Positions 19,419 through 28,299 are shown, numbered from the stretch's first letter. The stretch is 36,111 nucleotides of DNA from Hungatella sp. UBA7603 (GCA_002478865.1 DLJZ01000007.1:81423-117533); one strand, 5' to 3'. Numbers and translations are program-made. The notes: generated from the letters alone by a model not told the origin.

Positions 19419-21290
19419 ATGGAGGTAAAAAAAGTAGCCCAAGAAATACTACGAGAAGTAGGAGGGGAAAGTAATATACAAAATCTCACGCACTGTGTTA
19501 CCAGATTGAGGTTCAATTTAAAATCAATGGATGGAGTTGATGAGAGCAAAATTAAAAATATTACTGGGGTGGTAGATGTTGTCAATAAAGGCGGCCAGTT
19601 TCAAGTTATCATAGGAAGTGAAGTTGCCAGGGTTTACGGGGAGTTGATAAAGCTTTGTAATTTTAATGATAATAAAGAAGATAGCAGTGATGGCCCCAAA
19701 AAAGGATTGGTTAATAAAATCTTAGATACAATTGCGGGAATTTTTTCTCCCATAATGCCCATTATTGCAGGCGCGGGAATGATTAAAGCATTGTTATCAA
19801 TTCTTACTTTAGTTAATGCGATTGATACATCGGGAAATCTATATTATTTCCTTAAATTTATAGCAGATGCTTCTTATTATTTTCTGCCTATCATTTTAGC
19901 AGTATCAGCGGCAAAGAAATTTCAGTGTAATCAGCAAATGGCTATGCTGATGGGAGCTATTTTGCTCCATCCAAATTTTAGCGCGTTAAAAGATACTGCT
20001 GGAACAGTATTTGTTTTAGGACTGCCTGTTAGGATTGTTACTTATTCATCTTCAGTTATTCCAATAATACTAATTGTATTTGTATTATCCTATGTGGAAA
20101 AATTTGTTGAGAAAATTACGCCACCAGTTATCAAGTTTATTGCAAGGCCATTGTTAACGATATTAATTATGGCGCCAATTGCTCTGGTGGTATTAGGCCC
20201 TCTGGGAAGTATAATTGGTGATGGCCTTGTAAGCGTGCTGTTGTCAATTGAAAAGATCGCTCCTTGGATCCTGCCTACAGTAATAGGAGCTTTTATGCCT
20301 TTCCTTGTTATGACTGGAATGCATTATAGTCTTTTACCAGCTTATGTAAACTCATTGTCTGTATTAGGCCACGAGACAATTATTGGACCTGGAAATCTTC
20401 CATCTAATATTGCCCAGGGAGCAGCAGCTTTATGTGTAGCAATTAAAACTAAAAATAAGGATTTTAGACAATTATCAATCTCCAGTGGTATTACTGCACT
20501 TCTTGGAATCACAGAGCCTGCATTATTTGGTGTGAATTTACGCCTAAAAAAACCTCTGATTGCGACCACTATTGGAGGCGGATTGGGAGGTTTATATGCA
20601 GGAATCACTGGCGTCCAAAGATATGGTGGAGGCGGAGCCGGTCTAGCGGCCATTGGATTGTATGTAGGAGAAGATTCCAGTAATGTAATTAATGCTTTAA
20701 TTTCTGCAGCCATTGCGTTTGCAGTTACCTTTGCGATACAATGGTATATCGGGTTTGAAGATGTAAAATCGAAAACGGGCGGTGGAACTATTCCCGAAAT
20801 AAAGGCAGCAGAGAAGCAAGGGCTATTAACGAGTGAAGAGCAATATACGATATACAGTCCATTAAAGGGAGAATTGGTTCCCATATCCGAGGTTAGTGAT
20901 CCTGCGTTTTCAAGTGAGGCAATGGGTAAGACCATAGCAATTAAGCCGAGCGAGGGAAAAATATATTCTCCTGTGAATGGAAAATTAATGACTATTTTTG
21001 AAACGAAACATGCAATCGGTCTTGTGGCGGAGAATGGAGCTGAACTATTAATACATGTTGGAATTGACACGGTTGAATTAAAAGGAAAATATTTTAAGAC
21101 TCATGTAACAGAGGGAGACACATTAAAAACAGGAGATTTACTGTTAGAATTCGACTATGAAGAAATTGAGAAGAATGGCTATGATCCGATCACTTTAATG
21201 ATTATTACAAATTCATTTCAATATTCAGAGATTATAGGAGAAAATGTGGAAAAAGTACATGCAGGTGATAAAATATTGACGTTAAGATAA
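19419..21290 (+). CDS. PTS beta-glucoside transporter subunit IIBCA (second module)
   Basis: A 623-residue IIB-IIC-IIA permease. IIB phospho-Cys26 lies in LTHCVTRLRF; IIC has repeated membrane segments and the LLGITEPALFGVNL substrate-loop motif; IIA phospho-His546 lies in LLIHVGIDTVELKG, with the partner His in ETKHAIGL. ATG 19419 is chosen for its AAAGGAGG site at 19404-19411; the longer frame from 19398 covers that site. It works with the GH1 enzyme encoded just upstream. Glycine-rich IIC residues near 390-405 (GGGLGGLYAG) are normal for the family. Confidence 0.92.
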   Translation: MEVKKVAQEILREVGGESNIQNLTHCVTRLRFNLKSMDGVDESKIKNITGVVDVVNKGGQFQVIIGSEVARVYGELIKLCNFNDNKEDSSDGPKKGLVNKILDTIAGIFSPIMPIIAGAGMIKALLSILTLVNAIDTSGNLYYFLKFIADASYYFLPIILAVSAAKKFQCNQQMAMLMGAILLHPNFSALKDTAGTVFVLGLPVRIVTYSSSVIPIILIVFVLSYVEKFVEKITPPVIKFIARPLLTILIMAPIALVVLGPLGSIIGDGLVSVLLSIEKIAPWILPTVIGAFMPFLVMTGMHYSLLPAYVNSLSVLGHETIIGPGNLPSNIAQGAAALCVAIKTKNKDFRQLSISSGITALLGITEPALFGVNLRLKKPLIATTIGGGLGGLYAGITGVQRYGGGGAGLAAIGLYVGEDSSNVINALISAAIAFAVTFAIQWYIGFEDVKSKTGGGTIPEIKAAEKQGLLTSEEQYTIYSPLKGELVPISEVSDPAFSSEAMGKTIAIKPSEGKIYSPVNGKLMTIFETKHAIGLVAENGAELLIHVGIDTVELKGKYFKTHVTEGDTLKTGDLLLEFDYEEIEKNGYDPITLMIITNSFQYSEIIGENVEKVHAGDKILTLR

Positions 21291-21330
21291 CTAGAGGAGA
21301 GTATTTTAAATACCACTATCTTCACTTAGA

Positions 21331-21365
21331 GAAAACCACAGAGCTAGAAAAGCTCTGTGGTTTTC
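21331..21365. terminator. Strong bidirectional terminator
   Basis: A perfect 15-bp stem (GAAAACCACAGAGCT at 21331-21345 with its complement at 21351-21365) and a 5-nt loop. It separates the second PTS gene from the convergent LysR gene. Confidence 0.92.
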
Positions 21366-21425
21366 TTATACCCTACAACGATTGAGAGCGGGCACTAGAT
21401 TAATTGTAATATAGTCACAGTGCTA

Positions 21426-22304
21426 TTAAAACACGATTAGATGTAATTTCTCAAGAAACAGCTCCACCGCTTTTGGTAAATTGTTTTCATGAATGAGATA
21501 GGAGAAATATCTATAATATTGATCCTTCAGTGGAACGATTTTAACTTCTTTATTTTTTACAGATTCATTTACGACTAAAGAGGATATAAAGCTGATTCCC
21601 ATATTATTTTTAACAGCTTCTTTAATAGAATAGTTGCTTCCCAAAGTGATTAAATTTTTTGGGGATATTCCATAGCTATTTAAAAATATATTTAGATTTT
21701 CGCCAGTGCCGGAGCCTTTTTCTCGATGGATCCAGGTCTGGTTTGATAAGGATTTTTTTAGCTCAGCCTTTTTATCGTATTGAAAAGAAACTGGAGCGAC
21801 TATGACCATAGTATCCTTATAAAAATTATGATGGATATAATTTTCTACGGGTACAGTGCCTTCGATTAAAGCAATATCAATATCGTAATTTTTGAATTTT
21901 TCATAAATGTGCTCTGTATTTTCAACTGTCATATCCAATTTTATATTTGGATATAATTTCATAAATTCACTTAGTATAGAAGGGAGAAGAAATTCTCCAA
22001 TCGTCATACTGGCACCGATTCTCAAAGTTCCGCAGGGAGAGTGGTCAGATTGTAAAAGCTCTTCTTTCGTTTCTTCTAAAACGGATAAAATCTGTTTCGC
22101 TCGTTTATAAAGTAAATCTCCCTGAGCAGTAATAAATATACTCCTTTGCTTATTAGAACGTTCGATCAGCCTTGTATGAAAGTAATTTTCCAGGTTAGAG
22201 ATATGAAGGCTTACGCTGGGTTGGGAGATGTTAATGGAAACGGCAGCTTTTGTAAAGCTCATCTTATCTACAACAGCAATGAATGTTTTTAATTCTTCTA
22301 TCAA
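21426..22304 (-). CDS. LysR-family transcriptional regulator (CysL/CbbR-like)
   Basis: A 292-residue LysR regulator. The N-terminal winged helix reads FTKAAVSINISQPSVSLHIS and is followed by a linker helix and a periplasmic-binding-like effector domain (TLRIGASMTIGEFLLPSIL). The start codon appears to be TTG at 22302-22304, with GAGG at proper spacing upstream. It is divergent from the siroheme reductase gene at 22452, the usual arrangement for a LysR activator and its target; in Bacillus CysL activates sulfite reductase genes. The shared intergenic region carries matched half-sites at 22382-22441. The effector is unknown. Confidence 0.88.
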   Translation of the reverse strand: MIEELKTFIAVVDKMSFTKAAVSINISQPSVSLHISNLENYFHTRLIERSNKQRSIFITAQGDLLYKRAKQILSVLEETKEELLQSDHSPCGTLRIGASMTIGEFLLPSILSEFMKLYPNIKLDMTVENTEHIYEKFKNYDIDIALIEGTVPVENYIHHNFYKDTMVIVAPVSFQYDKKAELKKSLSNQTWIHREKGSGTGENLNIFLNSYGISPKNLITLGSNYSIKEAVKNNMGISFISSLVVNESVKNKEVKIVPLKDQYYRYFSYLIHENNLPKAVELFLEKLHLIVF

Positions 22305-22381
22305 AAGAATTACCTCGTATTTTTCTATTATATGGGAGATGAATCATTAGAAATATTGATGGGTTTAATAAAAAATAAATA

Positions 22382-22441
22382 TTATACTTATTGGTTCAAA
22401 CACAGTATACTATATCCTAGAATATGATGCAATAAGTATAA
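22382..22441. promoter_or_regulatory. LysR-type binding region with paired half-sites; leader hairpin
   Basis: TTATACTTATTG (22382-22393) and its exact inverse CAATAAGTATAA (22430-22441) flank the start region of the reductase gene. Inside the first arm, TATACT (22383-22388) and AGTATA (22404-22409) form a second inverted pair with 15 bp between, in the style of LysR sites. The distal arm runs up to the AAGGAGTGG ribosome site, so the same repeat could also fold in the mRNA. Confidence 0.5.
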
Positions 22442-22451
22442 GGAGTGGAGA

Positions 22452-24008
22452 ATGGTGAAAACATTAGACGAAGTGTTATTGGGTGAAATCGATGAGTTTA
22501 AGGAACTAGGACATAAATTTTTGACAGGTGAAGTAAGTAAGATGGATTTTAAAGGAGCATCCGGTGGTATGGGTGTATATGCTCATAGAGATGGCAAAAA
22601 ATTAATGATTCGATTCAGAATCCCCTCTGGCATCGCTCGGTTGAATGCGCTTCAGTTTATTTATGAGTACGCGACAAAATATGGTGTGGAAAATGTGCAT
22701 CTTACAACACGTCAGGCAATCCAGCTTCATGGAATTGATATAGATCAAGTCTGCGAGGTAATGGAAGCTGGAATCAAACAAGGAGTATATACAAGAGGTT
22801 CCGGCGGTAACTTCCCAAGAAATATTGCCCTTTCTCCCTTATCAGGAGTGGAAAAAGATGAGGTATTTGATGTTTCTTCCTATGCATTGGCAGTGGGAGA
22901 TTATTTCTTGCAAAAGATTTATACATATAAGCTTCCAAGAAAATTAAAAGTTTCATTTTCTAATAATGCAGAAGATGCGTCTCATGCAGGAGCGGTTGAT
23001 CTTGGATTTCTTGCGGTAGAGGAAAACGGTAAGAAATATTTCAAGGTTTATGTAGCAGGAGGACTTGGAAGAAATTCAAAGCTTGGATTAGAATTTCCCG
23101 AACTGATTGAGCTTAAAGATGTGTTATATCATGTAGAAGCGGCTACACAGATATTTATGAGTGAAGGGGATTACCAGAATAAAAGCAAAGCCCGTATGAG
23201 ATATATCGTTGATCGTATGGGAGCAGAAGAATTTATGAAATGTTACAAAGAACATCTTAAAAAGGTAACAGAAAGCCAAGTTCTGACGCTCTCTATCAAC
23301 GAGAAGGAATATAACAAGGTGGGTTCAAAAACAGAAGTTAAAAGCAGTCGTTTATATGAGCAAAAACAAGATGGATTATACAGTGTCTATGTTCATCCGG
23401 TTGGAGGCCAGTTATCACTAAGTGATTTAAAGCTTATCATCGATCAGGTAAGGGAGATTCCAGATGCGGAGATTAGACTTGCCATGAGTGAGGGCTTCTA
23501 TGTAAGAAATCTAGATGGACAGGAAGCAGAGAAAATCCTGGAACTTACCAAACACATAGGTGGAGATAGTCGGCTGGAGCGGTCCGTTGCCTGTATTGGT
23601 GTGCCCACCTGCCAGATTGGGATACTTGAAAGTCAGGAAACATTAAAAGAAGTAATCACTTATTTTAAAGAGAAGAATTATACCGAGGATGTATTACCTC
23701 AAATTCATATCTCGGGCTGTTCCAATTCCTGTAGCGCCCATGAAATCGGTGAAATCGGTTTCTGTGGTAAGAAATTGAACGTACAGGGAGAAGTAAAAGA
23801 TGCTTTTGAACTGCATTTAGGGGGAAGACTTGGTGTAGGAAATGCAAAGCTTGCTGATTACTGCGGAGATATCTTAAGAGAGAGCTTGCCTGAATTTCTA
23901 TATGAGATTGCGTCAGATCTTTCAAAGACAAAGAAAGAATTTAATGAATATATCGAAGAGAATCAACCACAGCTAGAGAATATTTTGAATCATTATATTA
24001 TAAAGTAA
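22452..24008 (+). CDS. Siroheme- and 4Fe-4S-dependent nitrite/sulfite reductase
   Basis: A 518-residue ferredoxin-type reductase that carries out the six-electron reduction of sulfite to sulfide or nitrite to ammonia in the cytoplasm. Two NIR/SIR ferredoxin-like half-domains are visible (MIRFRIPSGIARLN; VENVHLTTRQAIQLHGI; second copy around residues 310-380). The cluster ligands are in CIGVPTCQIG and HISGCSNSCSAHEIG, the C-x5-C and C-x3-C pattern expected. ATG 22452 follows an AAGGAGTGG site. The divergent LysR gene suggests inducible assimilation; TcyP and the MalY remnant in the same window favour a sulfite role, but nitrite is equally possible from the motif alone. It is a single-subunit type with no flavoprotein partner nearby. 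Confidence 0.88.
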   Translation: MVKTLDEVLLGEIDEFKELGHKFLTGEVSKMDFKGASGGMGVYAHRDGKKLMIRFRIPSGIARLNALQFIYEYATKYGVENVHLTTRQAIQLHGIDIDQVCEVMEAGIKQGVYTRGSGGNFPRNIALSPLSGVEKDEVFDVSSYALAVGDYFLQKIYTYKLPRKLKVSFSNNAEDASHAGAVDLGFLAVEENGKKYFKVYVAGGLGRNSKLGLEFPELIELKDVLYHVEAATQIFMSEGDYQNKSKARMRYIVDRMGAEEFMKCYKEHLKKVTESQVLTLSINEKEYNKVGSKTEVKSSRLYEQKQDGLYSVYVHPVGGQLSLSDLKLIIDQVREIPDAEIRLAMSEGFYVRNLDGQEAEKILELTKHIGGDSRLERSVACIGVPTCQIGILESQETLKEVITYFKEKNYTEDVLPQIHISGCSNSCSAHEIGEIGFCGKKLNVQGEVKDAFELHLGGRLGVGNAKLADYCGDILRESLPEFLYEIASDLSKTKKEFNEYIEENQPQLENILNHYIIK

Positions 24009-24071
24009 GGAGGCAGTGCTTCTGACAGGAAATCAATCACGATTCGATGTCAGAAGCACCACCTCTTTTTT
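24009..24071 (+). terminator. Terminator after the siroheme reductase gene
   Basis: GAGGCAGTGCTTCTGACA pairs imperfectly with TGTCAGAAGCACCACCTC at about 24048-24065 and is followed by six T. The core GTGCTTCTGACA / TGTCAGAAGCAC is a perfect 12-bp stem. Confidence 0.85.
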
Positions 24072-24231
24072 GGTTCCGGATCATTCAGATACAGTTAAAA
24101 TCCCTCTGATAAATGGGTGCACTTTCACATTGTAAAGAATGGTCACAGGCATTTTTGCCAGCGGTCTTAATTGTTGTGCCCAAGCATTCAAACATCAGAT
24201 TTGATTTTATCATAGAGTACCGAAACTTTTT
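24072..24231. other. Intergenic region without a recognised gene
   Basis: I see no supported gene between the reductase terminator and the palindrome at 24232. Short frames here have no ribosome site or recognisable product. Confidence 0.5.
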
Positions 24232-24247
24232 CTTTCGCCAACGGAAG
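24232..24247. promoter_or_regulatory. Palindromic operator candidate before the IlvD/Edd promoter
   Basis: CTTTCGCCAACGGAAG matches the site at 9053-9068 (CTTTCGCAAACGAAAG) at 14 of 16 positions. It sits just upstream of the tandem TTGACA boxes, where an activator would bind. Confidence 0.5.
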
Positions 24248-24262
24248 CCATGTCCTTGACAT

Positions 24263-24290
24263 TTGACAAAAATTGTGTAATTGTTATATT
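24263..24290 (+). promoter_or_regulatory. Promoter of the IlvD/Edd gene
   Basis: A consensus TTGACA (24263-24268) is 16 bp before TATATT (24285-24290). A second TTGACA starts at 24256. The leader of about 195 nt to the ATG at 24494 contains a short frame from 24308 (MEEEHIAQEMRSKRASH, stop) with no clear role. Confidence 0.65.
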
Positions 24291-24493
24291 ATTATCATCA
24301 AAAAAGAATGGAAGAAGAGCATATTGCACAGGAAATGCGGTCGAAAAGGGCAAGTCATTGAGCTTGAATTGATTGTTAAGAATGAAAATATCCAGTTTGC
24401 AATGATACAATTTAGAAGAAAGAGAAATAAAAGTATAGAATTTAACGTTTTGAAATTTGTTAACCATATCAATAGATTAGGAGGAAAGGATCA

Positions 24494-26209
24494 ATGGTTA
24501 GTCAGGAAATCAGAAAGATTGCACCGGAACAGGATCCGCTCAGAATGGGGATGGGGTGGAATGTTGAAGATTTGTCTAAACCGCAGATTATGGTGGAAAG
24601 TACTTTTGGAGACAGCCACCCAGGAAGTGCTCATTTAAACGGATTGGTGGACAAGGCTGTCTCTGGTGTGGGTGAGGCAGGAGGAAAGGCCGCCAGGTAT
24701 TTTACAACGGACATATGTGATGGTATGGCCCAGGGACATGATGGAATTAATTATTCTCTTGTTCATCGTGATATGATTTGTAATATGATAGAAATACACG
24801 CGGGTGCCACACCTTTTGATGGTGGTATATTTATCGCCAGCTGTGATAAAGGGGTACCGGCTCATTTGATGGGAATTGGAAGGGTAAATATGCCGTCTAT
24901 TCTGCTGACCGGCGGTGTTATGGATGCAGGACCTGATTTGTTGACTCTAGAACAAATCGGAACATATTCAGCCATGTACCAACGTGGAGAAATTACATAT
25001 GAAATGCTCACTTATTATAAACAAAATGCTTGCCCTTCCTGCGGAGCCTGCTCCTTTATGGGAACAGCATCAACCATGCAGATCATGGGAGAAGCACTTG
25101 GTCTGATGTTACCGGGAACGTCTCTTATGCCGGCAACCTGTGAGGATCTTCTGACGGTGTCGGAGAAGGCAGGAAAGCAGGTTCTTGAGCTTATAAAGCT
25201 TGGTTTAAAGCCTCGTGATATTGTAACAAAACGTTCCTTTGAAAATGCGGTGATGATACACGCTGCAATTTCAGGATCAACAAACTCACTGCTACATTTG
25301 CCTGCAATTGCCCATGAATTTAATATAGAACTGGATGGGGAAGTATTCGACCGGTTACATCGGGGAGCCCATTATCTCCTGGATGTCCGTCCCGCTGGAA
25401 AATGGCCAGCTCAATATTTCTATTATGCAGGTGGAGTTCCAAGAGTTATGGAGGAAATAAAGTCAATGCTCCATTTGGATGAAATGACTGTCACAGGAAA
25501 GACTCTTGGAGAAAACTTAGATGAACTGAAAGAAAATGGGTTTTATGAAAGATGTGAAGAATATAGCAGACAACATAATATCACTTGGCAGGATGTAATT
25601 CATCCTTTTGAGAATGCAATTGGCACAAATGGAGCCATAGCAGTACTGAAAGGAAATCTTGCTCCGGAAGGAGCCGTAATTAAGCATACCGCATGTCCGA
25701 AGGAAATATTTGAGGCAACTCTGATCGCAAGACCATTTGACAGTGAAGAGGAAGCGCTGCAGGCAGTGCTTAAACGTGAAATAAAATCAGGAGATGCTGT
25801 GATTATTCGATACGAGGGTCCAAAGGGCAGTGGAATGCCGGAAATGTTTTATACTTCAGAAGCCATATCATCTGACCAGGAACTGGGGCGAAGTATTGCT
25901 TTAATAACCGATGGAAGATTCAGCGGCGCATCTACAGGTCCGTCTATTGGTCATGTGTCTCCGGAAGCGGCAGAGGGAGGACCAATAGCACTGGTGGAAG
26001 AGGGGGATTTAATTTATATCAATATTTTTGAACGGCAGCTAAATATTGTAGGCATAAATGGGATCGAGAAATCACAAGAAGAGATTTCTCTGGTTTTAGA
26101 GCAAAGAAAAAAGAATTGGCAGCCCAAAGAGTCCAAATATAAGTCAGGGGTTTTAAAACTATTTTCTGAACATGCAGTTTCTCCCATGAAGGGAGCTTAT
26201 ATGAAGTAA
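24494..26209 (+). CDS. IlvD/Edd-family dehydratase (likely sugar-acid dehydratase)
   Basis: A 571-residue iron-sulfur dehydratase of the dihydroxy-acid/6-phosphogluconate dehydratase superfamily. Cluster ligand candidates are the Cys in DICDGMAQGHDG, in FIASCDKGVPAHL and in ACPSCGACSFMGTA. The C-terminal half shows VTGKTLGENL, NLAPEGAVIKHTA, KGSGMPEM and TDGRFSGASTGPSIGHVSPEA. At the N terminus the usual branched-chain IlvD motif PCNxHL is replaced by HPGSAHL, so the first cluster Cys sits elsewhere. This and its isolation from other ilv genes argue for a sugar-acid substrate rather than valine/isoleucine synthesis, but it is not proven. ATG 24494 follows AGGAGG. The next gene, a 2-hydroxyacid dehydrogenase, is 118 bp downstream. 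Confidence 0.82.
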   Translation: MVSQEIRKIAPEQDPLRMGMGWNVEDLSKPQIMVESTFGDSHPGSAHLNGLVDKAVSGVGEAGGKAARYFTTDICDGMAQGHDGINYSLVHRDMICNMIEIHAGATPFDGGIFIASCDKGVPAHLMGIGRVNMPSILLTGGVMDAGPDLLTLEQIGTYSAMYQRGEITYEMLTYYKQNACPSCGACSFMGTASTMQIMGEALGLMLPGTSLMPATCEDLLTVSEKAGKQVLELIKLGLKPRDIVTKRSFENAVMIHAAISGSTNSLLHLPAIAHEFNIELDGEVFDRLHRGAHYLLDVRPAGKWPAQYFYYAGGVPRVMEEIKSMLHLDEMTVTGKTLGENLDELKENGFYERCEEYSRQHNITWQDVIHPFENAIGTNGAIAVLKGNLAPEGAVIKHTACPKEIFEATLIARPFDSEEEALQAVLKREIKSGDAVIIRYEGPKGSGMPEMFYTSEAISSDQELGRSIALITDGRFSGASTGPSIGHVSPEAAEGGPIALVEEGDLIYINIFERQLNIVGINGIEKSQEEISLVLEQRKKNWQPKESKYKSGVLKLFSEHAVSPMKGAYMK

Positions 26210-26327
26210 TACATTCATATTATGAAGAGGAAGCTGATAAGTCCCTGAAACAATTGTTGGAATATGTTGAAATATTGTAATTTTCGGATAAAATTAAAAA
26301 ACATATAAAGAGAAGGAGTGATGGTTC

Positions 26328-27308
26328 ATGAAATTGCTGGCATATAACGTCCGAACGGACGAATCAATGTTATTTCAAAAATTTGCTGAGAAATACGGGG
26401 TGGAACTCCACACACTGCCTTACAGTCCCACATTAGAGAATGCGGGAGACACCGAAGGCTGCGACGCTGTCAGCGTGGTCACCTCCGCAATTACCAAGGA
26501 AATACTTGAACAATGGAAAGCAAGTGGTATCCGCTGTGTATCCACCCGTACCATAGGCTTTGATCATATTGACATAGAGGCCGCTAAGAATTTGGAGATT
26601 CCTGTCTCCTCAGTCAACTATACGCCAGCCAGTGTGGCTGAATATACGGTAATGCTCATTTTGATGGCACTGCGCAAAGTTAAAACGATTATGATCCGAG
26701 GGCTGGGTCAGGATTTCTCACTCACCAATGTGCGGGGAAGGGAGCTTCGTACCTGTACCGTGGGTATCATAGGAGCAGGAAGAATTGGAGCGGCTGTAAT
26801 TAGGCGGCTCCATGGATTTGGGTGTAAAATTTTGGTGCATACATTGCATCCGAAAGAAGAACTTTCATCCTTTGTTACCTATGTCTCTTTTGACGAACTC
26901 CTGCAGGAAAGTGACGTTATTTCCCTTCATGCGCCTGCGTCAGAAGAGACAGAACACCTGATCGGACAGAAGGAAATTGAGAAGATGAAGGACGGTGTCG
27001 TTCTTATTAATGCCGCTCGCGGTACACTTATTGATACTCCGTCCTTGATTGCAGGACTAGAATCGGGAAAAATCGGCGCAGCCGGTTTGGATGTTTTAGA
27101 GAATGAAAGGAAAATCTTTTATAAAGATTTGAAATATAAAGTATTATCCAATCGCCAGCTGGCTATATTACAGTCTATGCCCAATGTAATCATCACTCCC
27201 CACACTGCTTTTTATACCGAAGAAGCGGTGAGTGATATGGTGGAATATTCCATATTAAGCTGCAAAAATGAGTTAGAGGGGAAGGATAACCCCTGGCGGG
27301 TAAAATAA
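26328..27308 (+). CDS. D-isomer-specific 2-hydroxyacid dehydrogenase (VanH/D-lactate dehydrogenase type)
   Basis: A 326-residue NAD-dependent dehydrogenase that interconverts 2-keto acids and D-2-hydroxy acids. The NAD-binding motif GIIGAGRIGAAVIRRL starts near residue 145; the catalytic Arg is in INAARGTLID, the Glu in LDVLENE and the His in ITPHTAFYTEE. The pattern STRTIGFDHID and VRGREL is close to VanH-type D-lactate dehydrogenases. There is no vanA ligase or vanX dipeptidase nearby, so a fermentation or general metabolic role is more likely than glycopeptide resistance. ATG 26328 follows AAGGAGTG. It may be co-transcribed with the dehydratase. Confidence 0.9.
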   Translation: MKLLAYNVRTDESMLFQKFAEKYGVELHTLPYSPTLENAGDTEGCDAVSVVTSAITKEILEQWKASGIRCVSTRTIGFDHIDIEAAKNLEIPVSSVNYTPASVAEYTVMLILMALRKVKTIMIRGLGQDFSLTNVRGRELRTCTVGIIGAGRIGAAVIRRLHGFGCKILVHTLHPKEELSSFVTYVSFDELLQESDVISLHAPASEETEHLIGQKEIEKMKDGVVLINAARGTLIDTPSLIAGLESGKIGAAGLDVLENERKIFYKDLKYKVLSNRQLAILQSMPNVIITPHTAFYTEEAVSDMVEYSILSCKNELEGKDNPWRVK

Positions 27309-27499
27309 TATTAGGCATAAGTTCTTATTTGGAAGCCATGAACGCTCAGCAATTTCAGCAACCAATAATCGTAAAATATGGAGTAGATCCTACTTATAAA
27401 ACTTACCCTTTGGTAAGTATATTACTTGAATGTGCCTACTTGAATAATTGTATGCTTATGCTATTATTAAGAAAAGTCTATAACAGGAGGAAATTAACG

Positions 27500-28114
27500 A
27501 TGAAACTGGAAGTGTTTTTTGATTATACGTGCCCATACTGCTATTTAGCTCTTCATGAATTGAATCAATTGTTACCAAATTATCCTGAACTTTCAGTAAC
27601 ATGGAGTCCCTGTGAACTCAATCCCCAGCCTGAACCCCGTTTTTATGATTGGGAGGAATCTGCTCCGTGGCTTATTGAATTAAAACCTCGCTTAGAAAGC
27701 GCCGGATTAACCATTAATGCCCCGTTCCCCACTGGCAATTATACCTATTTAGCAATACAGGGCTTATTATGTCTGGAGGAACAAGGGGCGGATATTAGAC
27801 GTTATAATGATGCAGTATATAACGCGGTATTTTGCGATGGAAAGGACATTGAAAATTTGGATGTCCTGAGTGACTGTGCTGCTTATGCTGGAGGTGAAGT
27901 AAATGCATTCCGGCAGGCGCTCGTTTCAGAAACCTATAAGGAACGGCAGTTGGCATTAAGCAAGTACGCTTGGGAAGAGAATCACCTGGATACAGTACCA
28001 TCCTATAGGTTAGGACAAGCGCGATTGAATGCTGTATACGGTGTAGGTGTTTTAAAAGAGCAGATGATTAAATTTTTAGATGAACAGAAAGCTTTATATT
28101 CAGGTGATAAATAA
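27500..28114 (+). CDS. DsbA-fold thiol oxidoreductase (FrnE/HCCA isomerase-like)
   Basis: A 204-residue cytoplasmic thioredoxin-fold protein of the DSBA family (PF01323). The CPYC active site (Cys11, Cys14) lies in FFDYTCPYCYLALHE; the insertion is all helical, and the C-terminal VPSYRLGQARLNAVYGV carries the cis-Pro-like region. No signal peptide is present. ATG 27500 is preceded by AGGAGG at 27485-27490; a longer frame from 27329 is not favoured. The family includes FrnE-type disulfide enzymes and glutathione-dependent isomerases; the substrate here is unknown. A 190-bp gap separates it from the dehydrogenase and is followed by an IS-end-like palindrome. Confidence 0.85.
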   Translation: MKLEVFFDYTCPYCYLALHELNQLLPNYPELSVTWSPCELNPQPEPRFYDWEESAPWLIELKPRLESAGLTINAPFPTGNYTYLAIQGLLCLEEQGADIRRYNDAVYNAVFCDGKDIENLDVLSDCAAYAGGEVNAFRQALVSETYKERQLALSKYAWEENHLDTVPSYRLGQARLNAVYGVGVLKEQMIKFLDEQKALYSGDK

Positions 28115-28122
28115 TTTGATGG

Positions 28123-28177
28123 GATCCCTTTAAAGTAGACAGTACAAATATAAAAAGTACTACTACTTTGGAGGGAT
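28123..28177. repeat. Long imperfect palindrome resembling paired IS3-type ends
   Basis: The left arm (28123-28145, GATCCCTTTAAAGTAGACAG and TAC) is nearly the inverse of the right arm (28157-28177, GTACTACTACTTTGGAGGGA and TC). The AAAGTAGACA core recalls terminal inverted repeats of IS3/IS150-type elements. Only about 11 bases separate the arms, so this is either a minimal MITE-like or solo-end remnant or a transcript hairpin without a T-run. No transposase is adjacent. Confidence 0.4.
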
Positions 28178-28221
28178 CATTTTATGCGTAAATCTCCTTT
28201 TATGGTCATAGCAAAAGAGAA

Positions 28222-28251
28222 TTGGACAATTTCTCTGATATCTGATATAGT
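28222..28251 (+). promoter_or_regulatory. Promoter of the FUSC-HAD gene
   Basis: TTGGAC (28222-28227) and TATAGT (28246-28251) are 18 bp apart, about 50 bp before the start at 28300. A short frame from 28184 overlaps it and is not considered a gene. Confidence 0.5.
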
Positions 28252-28299
28252 ACGCTAAATAAATGTTTTTTTCGTACTTTTAGACGGAGGAATAAGATT

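Noticed and set aside
20342..21070. 242-residue minus-strand frame
   Set aside because: It is antisense to the PTS IIBCA gene at 19419, is proline-rich and low in motif content, and is explained by codon bias of the real gene.
24273..24638. 121-residue frame overlapping the IlvD/Edd start
   Set aside because: It lies in the leader and overlaps the dehydratase in another frame, has no ribosome site and no recognisable family.
26219..26280. Short frame between the dehydratase and the dehydrogenase (ends with SLKQLLEYVEIL)
   Set aside because: It has no start with a ribosome site and no family match; it may be a gene-end fossil but is too short to support.
26328..27308. Glycopeptide resistance (vanH) gene
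   Set aside because: The protein resembles VanH, but no VanA/B-type ligase or VanX dipeptidase is nearby; a general D-2-hydroxyacid dehydrogenase is the safer call.
28184..28258. 24-codon frame starting MRKSPFMVIAKEN
   Set aside because: It overlaps the predicted promoter of the FUSC-HAD gene and lacks any recognisable product, though GGAGGG lies upstream as part of the palindrome.
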